Source: Rhizobium indicum
GTDB lineage: Bacteria > Pseudomonadota > Alphaproteobacteria > Rhizobiales > Rhizobiaceae
Assembly: GCF_005862305.2 (NCBI RefSeq)
Contig: NZ_CP054021.1
Coordinates: 4,966,385-5,030,384 of the forward strand
Reading direction: 5' to 3'
DNA length: 64,000 nucleotides
Position 1 is the stretch's first letter, and every line of letters begins with the position of its first letter. The notes below the pieces were generated by a model. That model did no database searches and was not told the DNA's origin. It worked only from the letters and a program-made list of their open reading frames with translations. The translations under genes and the position numbers were made by a program. Below, piece after piece: positions 16,607-25,833 of the stretch.

Positions 16607-17380
16607 TTATTGGCCGTAAACGTCGAAGTCGAAGTACTTGTCCTGGATCTTCTTGTATTCACCGCTGGCGCGGATCGCGGCGATCGCCGTGTTCAGCTTT
16701 TCCCTGAGCGGATCGCCCTGGCGGATAGCAATGCCTGCGCCGTTGCCATTGATTTCCTTGTCGACCGGCAGGGTCGTCAGGATCTTGCAGCAAGCGCCGG
16801 CGTCGGACTTTACCCATTCGGAGAGAACGACGACGTCGTCGATGACGGCGTCAACACGGCCGCTGGCAACGTCGAGCTTGTATTCGTCAGCGGTCGGATA
16901 GAGCTTGAGCTCGGTGTCGGCGAGATGCTTCTCGGCATAGTTGGCGTGTGTCGTGGAGGTCTGCGCGCCGATCACCTTGCCCTTGAGGCCGGCGACGTCC
17001 GATATCGTCGAATCCTTCGGCACGGCAATGGCCGGCGGGGTGTTGTAGTACTTGTTTGAGAAGTCGACGAGCTTCAGACGCTCCGGCGTGATCGACATGG
17101 AGGAGACGATCATGTCGAACTTCTTGGCGTTGAGCGCCGGGATGATGCCATCCCAGTCGGTGCTGACGAAGGTGCATTCAGCCTTCATCTCGGCGCAGAG
17201 CGCCTTGGTGATGTCGATGTCGAAGCCTTGGATGGTGCCGCTGGCATCGACGAATTCGAAGGGCGGATAGGTCGAATCGGTGCCGATCACATATTTCTCG
17301 CCATCGGCCATGGCCGATCCGGCAAAAAGGGACATCGCCGCGATCGAGGCTGCCGCGAAAATACGGGTAGAATTAAGCAT
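16607..17380 (-). CDS. Amino-acid ABC transporter substrate-binding protein (HisJ/ArgT-like)
   Basis: 257 residues with a Sec signal (MLNSTRIFAAASIAAMSLFAG, cleavage near AMADG). The mature part has YVIGTDSTYPPFEFVDASG, GFDIDITKALCAEM, the pair ...CTFVSTDWDGIIPALNAKKFD and the Cys pair typical of HisJ/LAO proteins. ATG 17380 follows AGAGAGGA; upstream in-frame codons lack protein character. It captures basic amino acids (Lys/Arg/Orn/His) or octopine-like compounds in the periplasm. First gene of a three-gene unit; a terminator separates it from the permeases. Confidence 0.9.
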   Translation of the reverse strand: MLNSTRIFAAASIAAMSLFAGSAMADGEKYVIGTDSTYPPFEFVDASGTIQGFDIDITKALCAEMKAECTFVSTDWDGIIPALNAKKFDMIVSSMSITPERLKLVDFSNKYYNTPPAIAVPKDSTISDVAGLKGKVIGAQTSTTHANYAEKHLADTELKLYPTADEYKLDVASGRVDAVIDDVVVLSEWVKSDAGACCKILTTLPVDKEINGNGAGIAIRQGDPLREKLNTAIAAIRASGEYKKIQDKYFDFDVYGQ

Positions 17381-17711
17381 GAGGATCCTCTCTGTTGGTG
17401 GCCGTCGCTCCTTATTTCTGTTGGGCTGACGGCCGCAGTTCAACGGTGCTGAGACCGCCTTGCGGCGATAATCAGACTTTTTTTCATGGAATTGCAACAC
17501 AAATCCCATCGCAATTGTGCGGTGCAAATAGCAGGCGAGATGAACGCCGGCAGACTGCAACATTCACGCGAGGTTAATCCCCAACTTCTTAGAACCGGAA
17601 CAAATCGGCGGCTCGGCAATTGCCATTCCGCCGTTTCGCCTCAATGCGAGGCTAGGGGCGGAACCAGGGCCTGGCGGCCTCAAGAAGCTCAAACAGGATC
17701 GAGGAAACCCG
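17381..17711. other. Divergent intergenic region between the binding-protein gene and the OmpA-domain gene
   Basis: 331 bases holding both start regions. An eight-T run (17478-17485) and the partly symmetric ATTGCAACACAAATCCCATC / CGCAATTGTGCGGTGCAAAT area (17493-17530) are the only notable sequence; no sigma or operator site could be assigned confidently. Confidence 0.4.
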
Positions 17712-19916
17712 ATGGGCATGAAATCAAGATTGTTCGCAAGCGCGGCTTTTCCGTTGCTTTCTTTTTCGCTGGCTTTGCAGCCGGCAGCGGCGATGGCGGC
17801 CGTGCGCGACGTCGCGACGCAGGCTTCGCCCGTGCGGCAGGCCGAGCAGGGCAGCTTCCAGGTGGCGCAGGATGCGCCTTCCGAAGAGGAGTTGCTGAAG
17901 AAGAAGCGCAAGCAGAAGGAGGAAGCCCCGGCCGAACAGGCGCCCGCCGCCGAGAAGCCGGCGCAGCAGGAAGCGCCCGCGGAAAAGCCGAAGGCTGAGC
18001 GCAAGGAAGCTCCGGCACCTGAACCCAAGGCAGAGCCTGAGGCGCCCAAGGCCGAAGCAGCGCCGAAAGAAGAGCCTGCTCAGCAGCCGGAAAGCAAGCC
18101 CGCGCGGAAAGCCAAATCGGAAGCGCAGCCCGAGGCAAAGCCCGAGGCCGAGCAGCCGGTAACCCAGGAAAAGCCGAAAAAGCCGAAGAAGACGGAGGCG
18201 CAGCAGGCCGAACCCGAACAGCAGCCGGCAGCAAAGGAAGCTCAGCCGGAAGCGGAGCAAGCACAGCCCGAAGCCAAGCCGGAAGGTGGCAAACGGGATA
18301 AAGGACAGGACAAGGCCCAGGGCAGGGATAAAGGCAAGGGTAAGGCCGAGAAAGAAGCTCAGCCTGCCGCTCCCGAAGCCGTGACACCGACTGCAGAAAC
18401 GGCCAAGCCCGAAGCCACGCCTGAGGCAAAACCCGCCGCCGAGGCGCCGGCCGAGAAAAAGCCGACAAAGGGTGAGACTGCAGCACCAGCAGACAAAGCA
18501 CCCACAGACAAAGCAACCGAAGGCAAGGCAACCGAAGGCAAGGCGACGGAGGACAAGGCGGCGGCACCGGAAGCCGCACCCGTCGAAAAGCCCAAGGACG
18601 GCACGGCGGCAAAGCCCGCCGGTGAGCAGCCCGCCGGCGCACAGCCGGCCGTGCCCGCAACTGACACTGCCCAGCCGCTGCCGGATGCCAGCGGCGGCCA
18701 GCAGGTTGAGCAGGCTATTCCGGCGCCGGAAAAGGCTTCGCCCGAGGAACTGGAGCGCCGCAAGAAGATCGCCGCAGATCCGGCCAAGAGCAGCGAGACC
18801 GTCGTGCTGCCGGTGGAGAACGGCGCGGCCGTGCTCGACAGCGACAAGGATGCCGACCGCAGCAAGGGCCGGGAAGGCCGCCGCGACCGCGACAGGCAGC
18901 GCGCCGACAGCCAGGAGGTGAAGGTGCCGACCTCCGATGCCGATGCACAGGCCGCCACCGGCGGCAAGGCGCCGGCGCCAGTCAAACTCGAGGCGGTGAC
19001 GCGCGAGAAGGGCAGGAAGCTCGATGAGCGGCCACGATTCGTCCGTCCCGACGGCGCGCGCTTCGACGACCGCGGCGACGACAGCCGTGTGATCATCCAA
19101 TACGACAACAGGACGATCGTGCGCGGCGACGATGACAGGCGCTTCCTGCGCGACGGCGAACGACCGAGCTACGAAGAGCTCTCCGGCGACCGCTACCGCG
19201 AGACGATCACGCGGCCGGAAGGCTATCGCATCGTGACGATCCGCAACCGCTACGGCGACATCATCCAGCGCTCGCGCGTCGATGCCGGCGGACGCGAGAA
19301 CGTGCTCTATTATTCGCAGGATCTCTATGACGATCCGGACCGCGACTATTTCGAGGATCCGGGCGCCGACCTGCCGCCGATGCGGCTGCGTGTGCCGCTC
19401 AGCGACTACATCATCGACACCCGCAGCGACCCGAACCGGGACTATTACGAGTTCCTGAGCGAGCCGCCCGTCGAGCCGGTCGAGCGCGTCTATTCGCTGG
19501 ATGAGGTGAAGTATTCGGCCCGTATCCGCGACAAGGTGCGTCGCATCGATCTCGACACGATCACCTTCGCGACCGGCAGCGCCGATATCCCGATGACCCA
19601 GGCGCGCACGTTGCGCAAGGTCGCCGACGCGATCAGCCAGGTGCTCGAGAAAGATCCGAGCGAAACCTTCCTGATCGAGGGTCATACTGATGCTGTCGGC
19701 TCAGACCAGAGCAACCTGATCCTCTCCGACCAGCGGGCGGAATCGGTCGCCAACGTGCTCTCCGACGTCTACGGCATCGCGCCGGAGAACCTCGCGACGC
19801 AGGGCTATGGTGAGAACTATCTCAAGGTCAACACGTCAGCGCCCGAACAGGAAAACCGCCGCGTCACCATCCGCCGCGTCACGGCACTGGTCCGCCCGGT
19901 CGCTGCCAACAAGTGA
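17712..19916 (+). CDS. Large OmpA-domain protein with Lys/Pro/Glu/Ala-rich region
   Basis: 734 residues. A signal peptide (KSRLFASAAFPLLSFSLALQ) is followed at ~55-330 by a low-complexity region of Lys, Pro, Glu, Ala and Gln, including short repeats such as KATEGKATEGKATEDKA. Residues ~335-600 are charged, with a middle segment rich in Arg/Asp/Tyr (VIIQYDNRTIVRGDDDRRF). The C-terminus (~610-730) is an OmpA-like peptidoglycan-binding domain: ITFATGSADIPMTQARTL, then GHTDAVGSDQSNLILSDQRA with the diaminopimelate-contacting Asp and Arg. It probably bridges outer membrane or periplasm and cell wall. Similar rhizobial proteins are uncharacterised. Confidence 0.85.
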   Translation: MGMKSRLFASAAFPLLSFSLALQPAAAMAAVRDVATQASPVRQAEQGSFQVAQDAPSEEELLKKKRKQKEEAPAEQAPAAEKPAQQEAPAEKPKAERKEAPAPEPKAEPEAPKAEAAPKEEPAQQPESKPARKAKSEAQPEAKPEAEQPVTQEKPKKPKKTEAQQAEPEQQPAAKEAQPEAEQAQPEAKPEGGKRDKGQDKAQGRDKGKGKAEKEAQPAAPEAVTPTAETAKPEATPEAKPAAEAPAEKKPTKGETAAPADKAPTDKATEGKATEGKATEDKAAAPEAAPVEKPKDGTAAKPAGEQPAGAQPAVPATDTAQPLPDASGGQQVEQAIPAPEKASPEELERRKKIAADPAKSSETVVLPVENGAAVLDSDKDADRSKGREGRRDRDRQRADSQEVKVPTSDADAQAATGGKAPAPVKLEAVTREKGRKLDERPRFVRPDGARFDDRGDDSRVIIQYDNRTIVRGDDDRRFLRDGERPSYEELSGDRYRETITRPEGYRIVTIRNRYGDIIQRSRVDAGGRENVLYYSQDLYDDPDRDYFEDPGADLPPMRLRVPLSDYIIDTRSDPNRDYYEFLSEPPVEPVERVYSLDEVKYSARIRDKVRRIDLDTITFATGSADIPMTQARTLRKVADAISQVLEKDPSETFLIEGHTDAVGSDQSNLILSDQRAESVANVLSDVYGIAPENLATQGYGENYLKVNTSAPEQENRRVTIRRVTALVRPVAANK

Positions 19917-19924
19917 TGATGTGG

Positions 19925-19954
19925 ATGCCCCTCTCCATTCTTGGGGAGGGGCAT
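19925..19954 (+). terminator. Hairpin terminator after the OmpA-domain gene
   Basis: TGCCCCTC (19926-19933) pairs with GAGGGGCA (19946-19953), extended by TCC/GGG, and is followed by TTCCGTTCTTGCTTCT. It begins nine bases after the stop. Confidence 0.7.
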
Positions 19955-20191
19955 TCCGTTCTTGCTTCTGCTTTCCAAGCGGCTTGAAGGATGGTTGAGA
20001 CGTGCGGCTTCTTCTCCCCAGCGGGGCGGTGCCGGCAGGAGAGCGGATTGTCGTCGATCATCGGAGGCATTGCGACGCCTTTAGCGCCTATGCGGGGCTG
20101 CCGACGCCACGTATCTTTGAATTCATACGGCGCAAATCGCGATGGCCGCATGCCCTTTTGGTGGATTGCCGGATAAGCTCACTGTGCTTTC

Positions 20192-21280
20192 TTAGCCGAC
20201 CGTATCTCCGGTACTTTTAAGGAAAAAGTGCATTTTTTGGGTATCAATTGGAACGCTAATCCTGTCATCCGGGCCAACGCGCGATGACGCGTGGATCTGG
20301 GCAGTAAAGGCCGCTGACCCGACCTTGCCAATCGCCAGTGTGTATGGACCGAGAGGCTCGATATCGGCGACATGAAGGCTCACAGTTGGAACGTTGGGAT
20401 CCCCAACCATAGTATGTTCCGGTCGGATTCCGAGAACCACTGACTGTTCCACTGCCGCCGAAAGGCTCTCGGCTCTTTGTGTAGGAACCGGAATGTCGAC
20501 CCCACCTTCGGCTTGGAAGGCAATTTCACCGGAGTTTTGCACAAGTCGCCCCTCGATGAAATTCATGCTTGGCGAGCCGATGAAGGCAGCGACAAAGAGG
20601 TTCTTCGGGGATTCATAAAGGGTGATCGGGTCAGCGGCCTGCTCGATCCGCCCTTGATTCATAACCACGACCCGATCTGCCATCGTCATCGCCTCTACCT
20701 GATCGTGTGTAACGTACACGATCGTGGTTTTGAGCCTGCGGTGTAAGAGCTTGATTTCTGTCCGCATTTCAATGCGCAATTTAGCGTCGAGGTTGGACAG
20801 TGGTTCGTCGAACAGGAACACATCCGGCTGGCGAACGATCGCTCGACCAATCGCCACACGTTGGCGTTGGCCACCTGAGAGCGCGTTCGGCTTGCGTTTC
20901 AAATAGGCACCGAGATTGAGAATGCGCGCCGCATTTGCAACGGCGGCATCGATGTCCTGCTTCGGAGTTCCGCGCACCTTCATGCCGTAGCCGATGTTTT
21001 CGGCGACTGTCATATGCGGATAGAGCGCGTAATTCTGAAACACCATCGAGCAATTGCGCAGACCCGGGCGCAGCGCAGTAACGTCCCGCTCGCCGATACG
21101 GATTTCCCCTGACGTCGTCTGTTCCAGCCCCGCGATCATCCGCAGGGTGGTTGTCTTCCCGCAGCCGGAAGGCCCGACAAGAACCACGAATTCCTTGTCG
21201 GCAATTGCCAAATCGAGCGAAGGAATGACCTCAACGCTACCAAAGGATTTGGTGACCTGATCCAAACGCACCTGGGACAT
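20192..21280 (-). CDS. CUT1-type sugar ABC transporter ATPase (MalK/UgpC family)
   Basis: 362 residues. Walker [11 protein letters not shown]-loop [12 protein letters not shown], signature LSGGQRQRV, Walker [13 protein letters not shown] and [14 protein letters not shown] are intact; the C-terminal ~120 residues are the regulatory OB/TOBE domain (GIRPEHTM). It powers the binding protein and two permeases encoded just upstream. It is separated from the binding-protein gene by 211 bases containing a hairpin and a palindromic repeat. Last gene of the putative deoxyribose operon. Confidence 0.92.
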   Translation of the reverse strand: MSQVRLDQVTKSFGSVEVIPSLDLAIADKEFVVLVGPSGCGKTTTLRMIAGLEQTTSGEIRIGERDVTALRPGLRNCSMVFQNYALYPHMTVAENIGYGMKVRGTPKQDIDAAVANAARILNLGAYLKRKPNALSGGQRQRVAIGRAIVRQPDVFLFDEPLSNLDAKLRIEMRTEIKLLHRRLKTTIVYVTHDQVEAMTMADRVVVMNQGRIEQAADPITLYESPKNLFVAAFIGSPSMNFIEGRLVQNSGEIAFQAEGGVDIPVPTQRAESLSAAVEQSVVLGIRPEHTMVGDPNVPTVSLHVADIEPLGPYTLAIGKVGSAAFTAQIHASSRVGPDDRISVPIDTQKMHFFLKSTGDTVG

Positions 21281-21374
21281 GCTGTAACCTTTTCATGAGA
21301 ATTCCATCGCCTGGCCCCAGCGCATCGGCCCGAAAATCGGAATCGATTTTCGGAAAGCACGATGCGAGAAAGAG

Positions 21375-21413
21375 TTAGAGCGTCCTTCGTCCGAAAGGAC
21401 GCACGGCGCTCTA
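21375..21413. repeat. Rhizobial palindromic intergenic repeat (second copy)
   Basis: Outer TTAGAGCG pairs with CGCTCTAA, and inner GCGTCCTT with AAGGACGC. It shares its core with 10457-10500 and lies between the binding-protein and ATPase genes. Confidence 0.65.
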
Positions 21414-21450
21414 AGCGGCGATGGTTTGCTTCTTCTTTCAACGATGTCTG

Positions 21451-21479
21451 ATCTCATCCCGGCACCGCCGGGATGAGAT
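21451..21479 (-). terminator. 13-bp intercistronic hairpin after the sugar-binding-protein gene
   Basis: ATCTCATCCCGGC (21451-21463) pairs perfectly with GCCGGGATGAGAT (21467-21479). It lies 13 bases past the binding-protein stop on the minus strand. Without a T-run it probably stabilises the upstream message or attenuates the ATPase gene. Confidence 0.55.
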
Positions 21480-21492
21480 GTTGAGGATGGGC

Positions 21493-22947
21493 TTACTTCG
21501 CAGGCAGGCCCATCGACGAACGATAGGCTGCCAGTTGCTTGTCGCGGCCGAACTCGTCCGTCAGCTTGTTCCATCCGGCAGCCACGGTATCCAGCGCCTG
21601 CTGCGGCGTCACCTCTCCAGCCAATGCCTTGGAAAGCTCGATTTCGAGAATTTCCGTATAGGAGAAATAGCCCGGCAGGCGCATGTCGAGCGCCGTGTTC
21701 TTGGCGGTCACCGCGTCCTTCTGGCTTCCAAGATATTCCTTGGCCTCACGCTCGGAAAAGATCTTCGACCACAACGCCGTATTTGTCGTGTGCGAAAGAC
21801 GGTAAGGATTGACGCCTGTGCCGCCGGTGATGGCCGCTTGACCGGAAACCGCCGGGCTCGTCAGGAACTGGATATAGTTCCAAGCTGCCTCCTGGTTCTT
21901 GGAAGACGACGGAACAGCCGCCTGCCAACCGCCGAAGGCCATGAAGGAAGTCTGGACGACCTCTGGCTGCTTGTCCCACTTCTTGGTCTTGTAGTTCCAG
22001 ATCTCGTCGGAGCCCGGCAGCGATGCCGAACCGACGCTGCCAGCAACCTTCGACTGCTTCGGGTCGGCGGCGATGACGCCGGTATCGCCCCAGCCGATCG
22101 ATTCCGCGACCTGGCCACCGGCAAAGGCCGCGTTCACTTCGCCGAACGAGAAGTTCAGCGCATTTGGCGGTGCGAGCTTGGAGGCGCGAATATATTCCTC
22201 CAGGCCGCGCACCCAGCCCGGATTGTTGACCTGTGCATCCATCGTATCCGGATCGAAGAACATGCCGCCGGGATTGTCGGGATGGCTGGTGTATCCCGCC
22301 ACGTGACTGAACAGGAACCAGAATTGCTGGCCGCCACGGCGGAAGGCTTCCGCCGTGCCCCAAAGGCCCTTGTCCGGCTGCTGGAAGAATTCAGCGATGT
22401 CGAGATACTGCTTCCATGTCTTGGGCGGGGCCAGATCATAGCCATACTTCGCCTTGAAGGCGCTCTGGTTTTCCGCGTTTTCAAACAGATCAATGCGGTA
22501 GGTATAGGTATGGGCATCACCGTCCATGGTCTGCGACAGGACCTTGCCGTTCCAGACCATCAGTTGCTCGCGGTAAACCGGCGCGATGTCCTCCCAGTCG
22601 GCACCTGATTGCATATTCTTCGGCATTTCTGAGAGAAAGTCGGTGAAGTCCGGTGCCCAGGCCGGCGCAAAGGCGACCACGTCGAACGTGTCTTCGCCCG
22701 AAGTCAACGAGGTTACGATTTTCGGATAGAGTTCCGACCACGGAAATTCGACGACATTCACCTTGCCGCAGGTCTTTTCTTCCCAGCCCTTGGCCGCGAG
22801 TTGCAGTGCAGAGGCGATATAGGGCCCAGTCTGCGTCGTGGCAGTGAGTGTGACACCGGTGTAGTCCGGTTCGCACGCGAGCGCCGGTGCGGTGCCCGCC
22901 GCCGCAAACAGTACCGCGGCCGTTGAACTCAGTAGCAATCTTCTCAT
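21493..22947 (-). CDS. Sugar ABC transporter substrate-binding protein (family 1)
   Basis: 484 residues, long for the CUT1 group. Sec signal MRRLLLSSTAAVLFAAAGTA, cleavage near ALAC. Later segments (YIASALQLAAKGWEEKTCGKVNV, SGEDTFDVVAFAPAWAPDF, FSHVAGYTSHPDNPGGMFFD, GGWQAAVPSSSKNQEAAWNY) fit family-1 extracellular binding proteins. ATG 22947 follows GGGGAGGAAAAC; an in-frame codon at 22971 is less likely. Neighbouring deoC and ribokinase genes suggest deoxyribose, a deoxynucleoside or a related sugar as ligand. Confidence 0.88.
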   Translation of the reverse strand: MRRLLLSSTAAVLFAAAGTAPALACEPDYTGVTLTATTQTGPYIASALQLAAKGWEEKTCGKVNVVEFPWSELYPKIVTSLTSGEDTFDVVAFAPAWAPDFTDFLSEMPKNMQSGADWEDIAPVYREQLMVWNGKVLSQTMDGDAHTYTYRIDLFENAENQSAFKAKYGYDLAPPKTWKQYLDIAEFFQQPDKGLWGTAEAFRRGGQQFWFLFSHVAGYTSHPDNPGGMFFDPDTMDAQVNNPGWVRGLEEYIRASKLAPPNALNFSFGEVNAAFAGGQVAESIGWGDTGVIAADPKQSKVAGSVGSASLPGSDEIWNYKTKKWDKQPEVVQTSFMAFGGWQAAVPSSSKNQEAAWNYIQFLTSPAVSGQAAITGGTGVNPYRLSHTTNTALWSKIFSEREAKEYLGSQKDAVTAKNTALDMRLPGYFSYTEILEIELSKALAGEVTPQQALDTVAAGWNKLTDEFGRDKQLAAYRSSMGLPAK

Positions 22948-22991
22948 GTTTTCCTCCCCGGAATTGAACAATGACTAGGCTTGTCGAACGG

Positions 22992-24020
22992 TCACTTTAT
23001 TGCTCCTAAAAGCAGGCCAGACCGCATCAGCCTGCTCAAAATGCCCGCCATGACGACCATGGGTATGATCGCGACCAGGGCGGCTGCCGATATCGACCAC
23101 CACTCATCGCCGCGCTGGCTGTTTTGCCCTGCGACGAGAATGGGAAGTGTCTGCCATTTGGAACTGGTCAGGAAGAGTGCGAACAGGAACTCGTTCCAGA
23201 CGAAGGCGAGCGTGATCATGAATGTCGCGATCAGGCCCGGCTTGGACATGGGCAGGACGATACCGAAGAAAATTCTCCACGACGGCACATTGTCGACCAT
23301 CGCCGCCTCTTCGACTTCAACCGGCAGTGCCGCAAAGAAATCGCGCATCAGCCAGATCACGATCGGTAGCGAGAAGGCGACATAGGCGAAGGTGAGGCCT
23401 GTATAGGTGTCCACAAGCTTGAACCCCAACTTGCCGATTTCCGTATACATCAGGAACAAGGCAAAGGCGGCGACGATCGGCGGAAACATGCGCTGGCTCA
23501 CAAACCAGAAGACGATATCATCATTGCCGAGGAGCGGCCCTGGAAGCTTCATTCGGCTGGAGCCAATGGCGAGCGCAAGCGCTGCAACAAAGGCAAAGAT
23601 CAGCGAAATAGCCTGCCCGTAGCCCAGTACATGACGGCCAAGCAGATATCCCCCGAAGGCAACAACGACGAAAATCACCCCGGATAGCAGCTTCACCTCG
23701 AAGGTGAAGCGCACCAGCGCATAGGCTGCCATGGATCCGATGAAGGTGGCCAGCACCGATGCGGATAGCCCGATGATCGTCGAGGCGATGAAGGTGTTGT
23801 AGAACTGGCCGCGCGCGCCCGACAGAAGCTCGCTCCAGGCTGTCAGCGTCGGGTCGAAATCGACGAACGGAATATAGGTCGGTCCGCCGACGACGCCGAG
23901 CGGCGACTTGAACGAGGTGATCGCCACCCAGTAAAGCGGAAAGAAGGTGAAGGCGAGCCAGAGCAGGCAGCCTGCGAGCGCCAACCAGCGGCCGGATCCT
24001 TTGAGGTCACGCACGCTCAT
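22992..24020 (-). CDS. Sugar ABC transporter permease (MalG-like)
   Basis: 342 residues, longer than the usual ~280 because of an extra pair of hydrophobic segments near 105-150 (LLSGVIFVVVAFGGYLLGRH, ISLIFAFVAALALAIGSS). The EAA coupling loop is LPVEVEEAAMVDNVPSWRIFFGIVLPMSKPG. The start overlaps the end of the partner permease gene by four bases. Together they form the inner-membrane channel. The inserted segment is an uncommon feature for this class. Confidence 0.88.
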   Translation of the reverse strand: MSVRDLKGSGRWLALAGCLLWLAFTFFPLYWVAITSFKSPLGVVGGPTYIPFVDFDPTLTAWSELLSGARGQFYNTFIASTIIGLSASVLATFIGSMAAYALVRFTFEVKLLSGVIFVVVAFGGYLLGRHVLGYGQAISLIFAFVAALALAIGSSRMKLPGPLLGNDDIVFWFVSQRMFPPIVAAFALFLMYTEIGKLGFKLVDTYTGLTFAYVAFSLPIVIWLMRDFFAALPVEVEEAAMVDNVPSWRIFFGIVLPMSKPGLIATFMITLAFVWNEFLFALFLTSSKWQTLPILVAGQNSQRGDEWWSISAAALVAIIPMVVMAGILSRLMRSGLLLGAIK

Positions 24021-24892
24021 TTGTGCTTCTCCAGATAAGGCTTCAGGATGGCGAGATAGACGAGCCCGATCACGGTAATGACGATCAGAAACAGGAAGGA
24101 AAGGGCGGAGGTGTAGCCGAGGTTGAACTTCTTGAAGCCCTCCTGATACGCGAACAAGGTGAGCGTTTCGGTCGAAATGCCGGGCCCTCCGCCTGTCATG
24201 ACGAACACCGTGTCGATGATCTTGTAGCTCTCGATGAGGCGGATGAAGACCACCGCCACCGAAATTGGCAGCATCATCGGGAAAGTGATCCCCCAGAACT
24301 GCTGCCAGGGGCTGGCATTTTCAAGCGCGGCAGCCTCGTAGACGTCCTCCGGCAGGGTTTGCAAGCCGGCAAGAAGCATGAGGATGACGAAGGGTGTCCA
24401 CTGCCACACTTCGACGGAAATGATGGCGCCGATAGCCCATCTGGTCTGCGTCAGAAACGGCAGGTTGGGAAAACCGAAGACGGTCATCAGCTCATTGAGC
24501 GGGCCCATCGTGGGATTGAGGATCTGGCGGGCAATCAGTGCAACGGCAACGGGCGCCACCAGCATCGGCACCAGGAAGCTGACCCGGAACAAGCCTTCGC
24601 CGGGCACACGACGGCTGAGCGCCAGCGCCACGGAAAAACCGATGACATATTGCAGCGTCACCGCGACAGAGGCGATGATCGTCGTCGTCCAGGTGACACT
24701 CCAGAAGCGCGGATTCTGAAGCAGTTCCGTATAGTTGCCGAAGCCGACGAAACGCGCGGGGATCGGCGGCACGAGCCGCAGGCTCATGAAGCTGGTGGTC
24801 AGCGAATAGATCAGCGGGAAGATCGAGATCACCAGCACGATCAGCAACGCCGGCCAGATGAAGAAGTGTTTGACTGGATCGTTGCGGGTCAT
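24017..24892 (-). CDS. Sugar ABC transporter permease (MalF-like)
   Basis: 291 residues with six hydrophobic segments and the loop LPEDVYEAAALENASPWQQFWGITFPMMLP (EAA motif). Its ATG overlaps the ribokinase stop (TCAT at 24889-24892) and its stop overlaps the next permease start, so all three are translationally coupled. This links the transporter firmly to the kinase and hence to pentose or deoxypentose metabolism. Confidence 0.9.
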   Translation of the reverse strand: MTRNDPVKHFFIWPALLIVLVISIFPLIYSLTTSFMSLRLVPPIPARFVGFGNYTELLQNPRFWSVTWTTTIIASVAVTLQYVIGFSVALALSRRVPGEGLFRVSFLVPMLVAPVAVALIARQILNPTMGPLNELMTVFGFPNLPFLTQTRWAIGAIISVEVWQWTPFVILMLLAGLQTLPEDVYEAAALENASPWQQFWGITFPMMLPISVAVVFIRLIESYKIIDTVFVMTGGGPGISTETLTLFAYQEGFKKFNLGYTSALSFLFLIVITVIGLVYLAILKPYLEKHK

Positions 24893-25821
24893 GCTGCGTC
24901 TCCCTTCTGGAGAAGCGCCTCGATTTCCTCGATCTTCGGCATTGCAGGCGCGGTACCCCGCCGCGTCACCGCAATACCGGCGGTCGCGCAGCCGAAACGC
25001 ACGGCCTCGACCGGACTAGCGCCCCGCGAGAGCGCTGCCGAGAAGCCACCGACAAATGCGTCGCCGGCGCCGGTGGTATCGATGACTGCTCCCGACGAGA
25101 CCGCCGGAACATGAACCGATTGCCCGGCCGTATGATAGAGCACACCGCGACCACCCAGGGTGATCAGCGCGGCTTTCACGCCCTTGGCAAGAAAGGCGTC
25201 GCCAGCCCGTCTGGCGTCGTCGAGCGTGTCGAGCGGAAAACCGACGATGGCCGCCGCCTCGGTTTCGTTTGGCACGATATAGTCGCAGAGCGGATAGATC
25301 GTGTCTGGAAACGGCTCGGCCGGCGCGGGATTGAAAACAGTGGTAACGCCGGCCGCATGGGCGATTTCGAGGGCGCGTTGCGCCGCTTCAGCCGGTTGTT
25401 CGAGCTGGGTCACGAAAACAGCCGATTGTTCGATGGTTTCGCGTGCCGCTTCGACATCACCAACGCCGATGGTGCCTGCGGCACCTGGATAGACGATAAT
25501 CGCATTGTCGCCGTTACCGTCATTCACGTAGATGAAGGCAGCGCCGGTCGGCATATCGTCCATCTGTACAACCTTCGGCGTCACGCCTGCTTCCGCATAG
25601 GTCTTCAGCGCCATGTCGCCGAACGTGTCGCGGCCGATCTTCGAGATGAAGGAGACCGTTCCACCGGCGCGGGCAGCAGCGACAGCCTGGTTGGATCCCT
25701 TGCCGCCCGGGCCTACTGCAAAACCGGTCCCGGTGATGGTCTCGCCAACGTTTGGCATGCGCTTGGCCAGATAGGCCGTGTCGGCGACGAAAATCCCGAG
25801 GATCGAAACACCCACCTTCAT
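24889..25821 (-). CDS. Ribokinase-family (PfkB) sugar kinase, probable deoxyribokinase
   Basis: 310 residues. GPGGKGSNQAVAAARAG is the PfkB substrate signature and DTTGAGDAFVGGFSAAL contains the catalytic Asp of signature 2. It phosphorylates the C5 hydroxyl of ribose or deoxyribose with ATP. With deoC in the same operon the natural substrate is likely 2-deoxy-D-ribose, giving the DeoC substrate deoxyribose 5-phosphate; ribose is the alternative. GAGGGGAAACGATA precedes the ATG. Name withheld because ribokinase and deoxyribokinase cannot be separated by eye. Confidence 0.88.
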   Translation of the reverse strand: MKVGVSILGIFVADTAYLAKRMPNVGETITGTGFAVGPGGKGSNQAVAAARAGGTVSFISKIGRDTFGDMALKTYAEAGVTPKVVQMDDMPTGAAFIYVNDGNGDNAIIVYPGAAGTIGVGDVEAARETIEQSAVFVTQLEQPAEAAQRALEIAHAAGVTTVFNPAPAEPFPDTIYPLCDYIVPNETEAAAIVGFPLDTLDDARRAGDAFLAKGVKAALITLGGRGVLYHTAGQSVHVPAVSSGAVIDTTGAGDAFVGGFSAALSRGASPVEAVRFGCATAGIAVTRRGTAPAMPKIEEIEALLQKGDAA

Positions 25822-25833
25822 TATCGTTTCCCC

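Noticed and set aside
17724..19685. Open 653-codon antisense frame inside the OmpA-domain gene
   Set aside because: It is a consequence of the KPEA-rich codons on the plus strand: the antisense frame is dominated by Leu/Arg/Gly/Phe runs with no domain character and no start site.
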